A DNA stretch of 64,000 nucleotides from a virus, in the IMG/VR virus record IMGVR_UViG_3300028920_000022, positions 124,001 to 188,000 of that record; one strand, given 5' to 3'. Below the pieces are notes generated by a model. That model did not search any database and was not told the DNA's origin. It saw only the letters and a list, made by a program, of their open reading frames with translations. This document shows, in pieces, positions 63,673 through 64,000 of the stretch. A program made the translations under genes and the position numbers. Each line of letters starts with the position of its first letter. The first letter of the stretch is position 1.

Positions 63673-64000
63673 GTGGTCTATGACGATGATGATCGTACCG
63701 ATGATCCAATGTTTAAACGTTGGGCAAAGGCAGTTAAAGTAAGAGACAATTTTACTTGCCAGGTTTGTGGGAAGCGTGGTGTTTATTTGGAAAGTCATCA
63801 TTTGAATGCTTGGCAATCTTTTCCTGACGAAAGGTTTGACCTATCAAACGGTGTGACTTGTTGTGTGTCCTGCCACAAACATTTTCACGAGAGTTTTTCG
63901 TATGGTGATGCTACCAAGTGGCAATTCGAACAATTTAAAAAGATAGCGAATAAATTTCGTTGGATGTTGTCGAGGGAAGAAGGTGTGGACGACAACCATT
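63673..64000 (+). CDS. HNH endonuclease (partial, runs off the window)
   Basis: The frame opens at GTG 63673 (a stop lies just upstream) and is still open at the right edge. RWAKAVKVRDNFTCQVCGKR, LESHHLNAW, DLSNGVTCCVSCHKHFHE form a full HNH core with CxxC zinc pairs. Such nucleases are common as free-standing homing enzymes in phages. A second HNH gene is at 5623. Confidence 0.8.
   Translation, partial: MVYDDDDRTDDPMFKRWAKAVKVRDNFTCQVCGKRGVYLESHHLNAWQSFPDERFDLSNGVTCCVSCHKHFHESFSYGDATKWQFEQFKKIANKFRWMLSREEGVDDNH

Noticed and set aside
1-64000. tRNA genes
   Set aside because: No gap is long enough except 19135-19327, and that region shows no TTC-A-A loop or acceptor pairing that I can support.
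1-64000. CRISPR array or Cas genes
   Set aside because: No regularly spaced direct repeats of 24-40 bases and no Cas motifs were seen.

Overview
The window looks like an accessory and early-gene portion of a large tailed-phage (jumbo-phage-like) genome. The evidence is about 115 tightly packed, mostly very small genes, nearly all on the + strand, linked by ATGA, TAATG or GTGA stop/start overlaps. No gap exceeds about 200 bases. Phage-type enzymes are plentiful: two RNA ligases, a Thg1-like protein, Nudix, Dam, MT-A70, RNase HII, homing and HNH nucleases, NADAR and DUF551. Alongside them sit genes usually cellular: ClpP, Dps, type IA topoisomerase, an FtsK-like ATPase, a bS21-like ribosomal protein, a YggL-like protein and DksA. 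TTGACA-16/18-TATAAT-type promoters indicate that a bacterial sigma70 polymerase is used. YggL and DksA-like proteins weakly suggest a proteobacterial host. No terminase, capsid, tail, DNA polymerase, integrase or tRNA gene is visible, so taxonomy cannot be fixed and a virus-like plasmid is not formally excluded. Base composition is AT-rich, apart from a GC-rich block at about 45.16-45.60 kb and a GC-richer single-gene unit at 35.3 kb.

Layout. 0-6 kb: small unknowns, Nudix, GNAT, a Thg1-like protein, a Gly/Arg-rich mini-protein and an HNH nuclease. 6.7-9.5 kb: a MoxR AAA+ ATPase plus a metallopeptidase/VWA protein. 9.5-13.9 kb: a homing-endonuclease remnant, a CYTH phosphatase and many tiny CxxC proteins. 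13.9-19.1 kb: short transcription units, including a zinc-ribbon array protein with a sigma region-4 helix-turn-helix, an exported metallopeptidase, Dps (minus strand) and a metallophosphatase. 19.1-22.8 kb: a palindrome-rich spacer, an HU-like protein, an RNA ligase and small genes. 22.8-29.6 kb: a second MoxR/VWA pair separated by small genes including a YggL homologue, a radical-SAM-like protein and a proteasome-like Ntn hydrolase. 29.6-39.7 kb: unknowns, a second RNA ligase, NADAR, a second HU-like protein, DksA, ClpP and DUF192. 39.7-49.4 kb: an FtsK-like ATPase, radical SAM, RNase HII, a GC-rich insertion, DUF551, a histidine phosphatase and a tandem trio of CxxC mini-proteins. 49.4-64 kb: a nucleotidyltransferase, metallophosphatase, topoisomerase I, AAA+ ATPase, bS21, possible virion proteins, MT-A70, a possible nuclease, a possible ADP-ribosyltransferase, Dam, a metallopeptidase and a partial HNH gene.

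Main hidden structure. (1) About twenty proteins with otherwise unrelated sequences end in the same short amphipathic tail, roughly I-[KR]-[DE]-I-I-[EKT]. About eleven of them form a family of 58-126-residue single-CxxCG proteins (H-x-aromatic ... CxxCG ... C-x-E ... tail). (2) At least five proteins share an N-terminal LAK-x-FE-type helix reminiscent of capsid-targeting or scaffold signals. One of them has features of an ADP-ribosyltransferase. (3) Six genes have a sigma70-like promoter whose -10 box ends only 7-8 bases before the start codon, predicting leaderless mRNAs. (4) Several start codons are buried in perfect hairpins (Dps, the 5.2 kb gene).

How the genes may work together (inference): host translation is targeted by bS21 and YggL-like proteins. 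Host transcription is targeted by the sigma-4/zinc protein, DksA, HU-like proteins and a winged-helix protein. RNA damage is answered by the ligases, Thg1-like protein and nucleotidyltransferase. NAD/ADP-ribose chemistry is handled by NADAR, Nudix and the candidate transferase. Protein turnover or remodelling is handled by ClpP, the Ntn hydrolase and the MoxR/VWA pairs.
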